Assembly (NCBI RefSeq): GCF_030160075.1
Contig: NZ_BSNQ01000003.1
Location: 1,858,328 to 1,922,327 of the forward strand
Direction: 5' to 3'
Source: Dyella lipolytica
Lineage (GTDB): Bacteria; Pseudomonadota; Gammaproteobacteria; Xanthomonadales; Rhodanobacteraceae
Length of the DNA stretch: 64,000 nucleotides
Position numbers and translations under genes: made by a program. The notes under the pieces were generated by a model. It was not told where the DNA came from. It made no database searches and saw nothing but the letters and a program-made list of their open reading frames with translations. Positions 61,576-64,000 of this stretch are shown piece by piece (positions within the stretch are counted from its first letter, which is position 1; each line of letters starts with the position of its first letter).

Positions 61576-62187
61576 TCAATGCAGCAAAGGTTTGAGTTGC
61601 GGCCATACGGTATCCAGCACGATCGGCTCGCCCGCCGCCAGAGGATGCAGGCCGTCGTCCTGCATCAGCGCCGGATTCAAGGCCACCCCCGCCAGCAGGA
61701 AAGGCACCAGCGCCGCATGCTTTTCACGGGCCAGATCGGCGTACACCGCGCGCAGGCCGTCGCGGTACTGCGGCCCATAGTTCACCGGCATCTCGATGCC
61801 GAGCAGCAGCACCCGGGCTCCCGCCTGTTGGGCCGCATCCACCATGGCAGCCAGGTTGGTGCGCAGGTTGGTCAGCGGCAGCCCTTGCAGGCCGTCGTTG
61901 GCCCCCAGTTCGATCACCACGACGCGCGGATGGTATTGGGCCAGCAGCGCCGGCAGACGATTGCGTCCGCTCAACGAGGTCTCGCCGCTGATGCTGGCAT
62001 TGATCACCGTCCAGCCCGGCTCCATGTCAGCAAGACGTACTTCCAGCAGATGCACCCAGCCGGCTTCTACGGGAATGTTGTGTGCGGCGGATAGCGAATC
62101 GCCGAACACGATCAAGGTTTTCGTGGGCGCCGCCTGCACCGCACCGATACCGCAAAGCAGAACAAGTAGACAAAGGAAACGACGCAT
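61576..62187 (-). CDS. tesA: Multifunctional lysophospholipase/thioesterase TesA (SGNH hydrolase)
   Basis: 203 aa from the ATG at 62187 with a signal peptide (~1-19). SGNH blocks: GDSLSAAHNIP (Ser31), ISGETSLSG, GANDGLQG, and DGLHPLAAGEP (Asp/His). Periplasmic esterase with thioesterase, arylesterase and lysophospholipase activities in relatives. Its start codon overlaps the start codon of the divergent ybbA-like gene through the shared CATG at 62185-62188. Confidence 0.94.
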   Translation of the reverse strand: MRRFLCLLVLLCGIGAVQAAPTKTLIVFGDSLSAAHNIPVEAGWVHLLEVRLADMEPGWTVINASISGETSLSGRNRLPALLAQYHPRVVVIELGANDGLQGLPLTNLRTNLAAMVDAAQQAGARVLLLGIEMPVNYGPQYRDGLRAVYADLAREKHAALVPFLLAGVALNPALMQDDGLHPLAAGEPIVLDTVWPQLKPLLH

Positions 62188-62872
62188 GAGTGGTGGTTCT
62201 CGTCCGGTGCTTGAGGTTCGGGATGTTAGCAAGTCGGTCAACGGCCCCGAGGGGCGGCTGGATATCCTCAGTAACGTCGCGATGCAGGTGAACACCGGCG
62301 AGAGCTTCGCCATCGTTGGCGCCTCCGGCTCGGGCAAGACCACCCTGCTTGGCCTGCTCGCCGGACTCGATACGCCCACAAGCGGCAGCATCCAACTCGA
62401 CGGCCACGCGCTGGAGCGGCTCGACGAGGAAGCCCGCGCCGATCTGCGGCGGCGGCTGGTCGGCTTCGTCTTCCAATCGTTTCACCTGCTGCCGGCACTC
62501 ACAGCCGAGCAGAACGTGATGCTGCCGCTGGAATTGGAAGGCAATCCCGCTGCTCGCGAAAGAGCGCGCGAAGCGCTTGAGGCGGTGGAGCTCAGCGCGC
62601 GACGCAAACACTATCCGGCGCAACTTTCCGGCGGTGAGCAGCAGCGCGTAGCGATCGCCCGCGCGTTCGTGCACAGTCCGCGCGTGCTGTTTGCCGATGA
62701 GCCCACCGGCAATCTGGATCGGCGTACGGGTCGACACGTCTGCGATCTGATGTTCGCCTTGAACCGCGATCACGGCACCACGCTGATACTGGTCACTCAC
62801 GATCTGCAGTTGGCCGAACGCTGCATACGCCGCGTTGAATTGCAGGAAGGCCGGCTGGAACCGCTGGCATGA
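62186..62872 (+). CDS. ybbA: ABC transporter ATP-binding protein (YbbA/LolD-like)
   Basis: 228 aa from the ATG at 62186. Walker A GASGSGKTTL, Q-loop FQSFHLLP, signature [15 protein letters not shown], Walker B VLFADEPTGNLD, H-loop VTHD. AAAGGA lies upstream, inside the tesA coding region. Divergent tesA / ybbA-ybbP is the E. coli arrangement too. It overlaps the permease gene by 4 bases. Confidence 0.93.
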   Translation: MSGGSRPVLEVRDVSKSVNGPEGRLDILSNVAMQVNTGESFAIVGASGSGKTTLLGLLAGLDTPTSGSIQLDGHALERLDEEARADLRRRLVGFVFQSFHLLPALTAEQNVMLPLELEGNPAARERAREALEAVELSARRKHYPAQLSGGEQQRVAIARAFVHSPRVLFADEPTGNLDRRTGRHVCDLMFALNRDHGTTLILVTHDLQLAERCIRRVELQEGRLEPLA

Positions 62873-64000
62873 AAATTCTGCTGCTCGCCTTGCGCAGCCT
62901 TCGTCGCGAATGGCACTTGCCGGAGTTACGCACACTTGCTGCCTCGTTGGTGCTTGCGGTGGTTGCTCTTGGTGTCGTCGCAACACTCTCTGCGCGCATG
63001 GAACACGGCGTGCTGGCCAGCGCCGCCGAACTGATTGGCGGCGATCTCGGCGTATCGGCGCCGCAAAGTATTCCCGACACCTTCGCTGCAGCGGGTCGCG
63101 AGCGTGGACTGGGCATCACCCACACCGCCAGCTTCCCCAGCGTCGCCTTTGCGCAACAGCAAAGCCAGTTGCTCGAAGTGCTGGCTACCGATGCCGCCTA
63201 TCCGCTACGCGGTACCTTGCTGGTAAGCGACGCAAGCGGGCGGCAGATTGTCAGTCATGGCCCTCCAGCAGGCACCGTATTCCTTGATCATCGCGCACTC
63301 GTCGCCTTGCATCGGCAGATCGGCGACAACGTGCAGGTCGGCGGCCGCGACTTGCGCATCGCAGGCGAGCTAGTGCAAGAACCCGACGGCGGCGAACTGG
63401 TGGCGATGGCGCCACGCGCGCTCATGAATCTGGGCGATGCCGAACAGGCCGGATTACTCGGCGTCGGCAGCCGCGCGCGGCACAGTCTGCTGCTGGCCGG
63501 CGAACCCGCTGCCGTGCAGCGCTGGCGCACCTGGGTGCAATCGACCGCGTTGCCGCAAGGCGGCGAACTCATCACACCCGAGCAAACCCAGGAGCGGATG
63601 CGCAATGCTTTCGACCGCGCTGGTGCGTTCTTGCGTTTGACAGCCCTGCTCTCCGCGCTGCTGTCGGGCGTAGCGATCGCCTTGGCCTCGCAACGTTATG
63701 CGCGACGCAAGACAGGCGAGATATCGCTGTTACGCGCGCTGGGTACATCGCGAAAACGTGTGCTCATTCTGCTGCTGGGCACCCTTGGTGGCCTGGCGCT
63801 ACCCGCGGCGCTGCTCGGCGTGGTGCTGGCCCTCGCGCTCGCAGAAGGTGCATGGATGTTCGCCAGCCAAATGTTTGCAGGCGTGCCCACGGTGTTGCCG
63901 ATCCTGCCGTCACTGGCGGCAGCGGGCATGGGCATCGCAGTGCTGGTCGGTTTCGCGTTACCGCCATTGGTACGGCTTGCCGATATTCCGCCCGTGGCGG
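62869..64000 (+). CDS. ybbP: YbbP-like FtsX-family ABC permease, N-terminal part (runs off window)
   Basis: ATG at 62869 (ATGA overlap with the ATPase stop); 377 codons are present and the frame is open at the window end. The first membrane helix is at ~residues 22-42 (LAASLVLAVVALGVVATLS), then a MacB-like periplasmic domain (SAAELIGGDLGVSAPQ), and from ~250 further hydrophobic helices of an FtsX module (LRLTALLSALLSGVAIALASQRYARRKTGEISLLRALGTSRKR). Full YbbP relatives have ~800 residues with two FtsX modules. Function unknown. Confidence 0.9.
   Translation, partial: MKILLLALRSLRREWHLPELRTLAASLVLAVVALGVVATLSARMEHGVLASAAELIGGDLGVSAPQSIPDTFAAAGRERGLGITHTASFPSVAFAQQQSQLLEVLATDAAYPLRGTLLVSDASGRQIVSHGPPAGTVFLDHRALVALHRQIGDNVQVGGRDLRIAGELVQEPDGGELVAMAPRALMNLGDAEQAGLLGVGSRARHSLLLAGEPAAVQRWRTWVQSTALPQGGELITPEQTQERMRNAFDRAGAFLRLTALLSALLSGVAIALASQRYARRKTGEISLLRALGTSRKRVLILLLGTLGGLALPAALLGVVLALALAEGAWMFASQMFAGVPTVLPILPSLAAAGMGIAVLVGFALPPLVRLADIPPVA

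Overview
The window is about 64 kb of gene-dense, GC-rich chromosome (roughly 62% GC by eye) from a gammaproteobacterium of the Xanthomonadales, most likely Rhodanobacteraceae (Dyella, Rhodanobacter or Luteibacter-like). This assignment is an inference. It rests on the SUF operon led by a Xanthomonad-type Rrf2 regulator, the queA-tgt-yajC-secD-secF and thrS-infC-rpmI-rplT-pheS-pheT-ihfA-merR orders, the AmgK/MurU pair, and small GC-rich intergenic palindromes. No prophage, transposase, integrase, CRISPR array or rRNA is visible. The content is almost entirely core genome.

Layout. 1-1.2 kb: end of an ABC exporter operon (ATPase plus HlyD-type lipoprotein). 1.2-4.1 kb: Rieske ferredoxin, GNAT acetyltransferase, a small secreted protein, and a small membrane protein next to an ECF sigma factor and its membrane partner. 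4.1-10 kb (minus): regulator-sufB-[LprI-like gene]-sufC-sufD-sufS, with a sigma70-type promoter overlapping an IscR-like box. 10-11.9 kb (plus): glnK-amtB with a sigma54-type promoter. 12-13.7 kb: amgK-murU peptidoglycan recycling. 13.7-19.5 kb (minus): queA, tgt, yajC, secD, secF. 19.6-23.1 kb (minus): ABC-2 exporter plus DesKR-like two-component system. 23.4-28.7 kb: class III aminotransferase, PsiF-like protein, upp, proline iminopeptidase, and a D-2-hydroxyglutarate dehydrogenase-like flavoprotein divergent from serA. 30-37.6 kb: alpha-2-macroglobulin lipoprotein plus PBP1C. 37.6-46.4 kb (minus): an orphan basic-tailed protein, tRNA-Pro, then merR, ihfA, pheT, pheS, rplT, rpmI, infC, thrS. 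46.4-53.3 kb: UDP-sugar epimerase, HemJ-like protein, tRNA-Val, uvrB, an orphan pseudopilin, two TPM proteins, lemA, dgkA. 53.5-57.1 kb: POT peptide transporter and a RegBA-type redox two-component pair. 57.1-64 kb: secreted isoaspartyl peptidase, fused CoA-transferase, a two-component system whose kinase has a degenerate ATPase domain, tesA, and a divergent ybbA-ybbP-like ABC operon running off the end.

How the parts relate. Several neighbours form functional units: SUF Fe-S assembly with its own sensor-repressor; ammonium uptake with its PII regulator; queuosine synthesis with the SecDF-YajC accessory translocon; anhydro-MurNAc salvage (AmgK then MurU); SerA with the flavoenzyme expected to re-oxidise its D-2-hydroxyglutarate by-product; and periplasmic macroglobulin with PBP1C. 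The translation cluster carries three control-type signals: an AUC start codon on infC, a strong intrinsic terminator between rplT and pheS, and a thrS leader with tandem hairpins.

I see no obviously new multi-gene defence or biosynthetic system. The observations most worth checking are the degenerate histidine kinase, the AUC start of infC, the orphan HEEVE-motif protein with a histone-H1-like tail, the LprI-like gene embedded in the suf operon, the RegBA pair, and the overlapping divergent start codons of tesA/ybbA.
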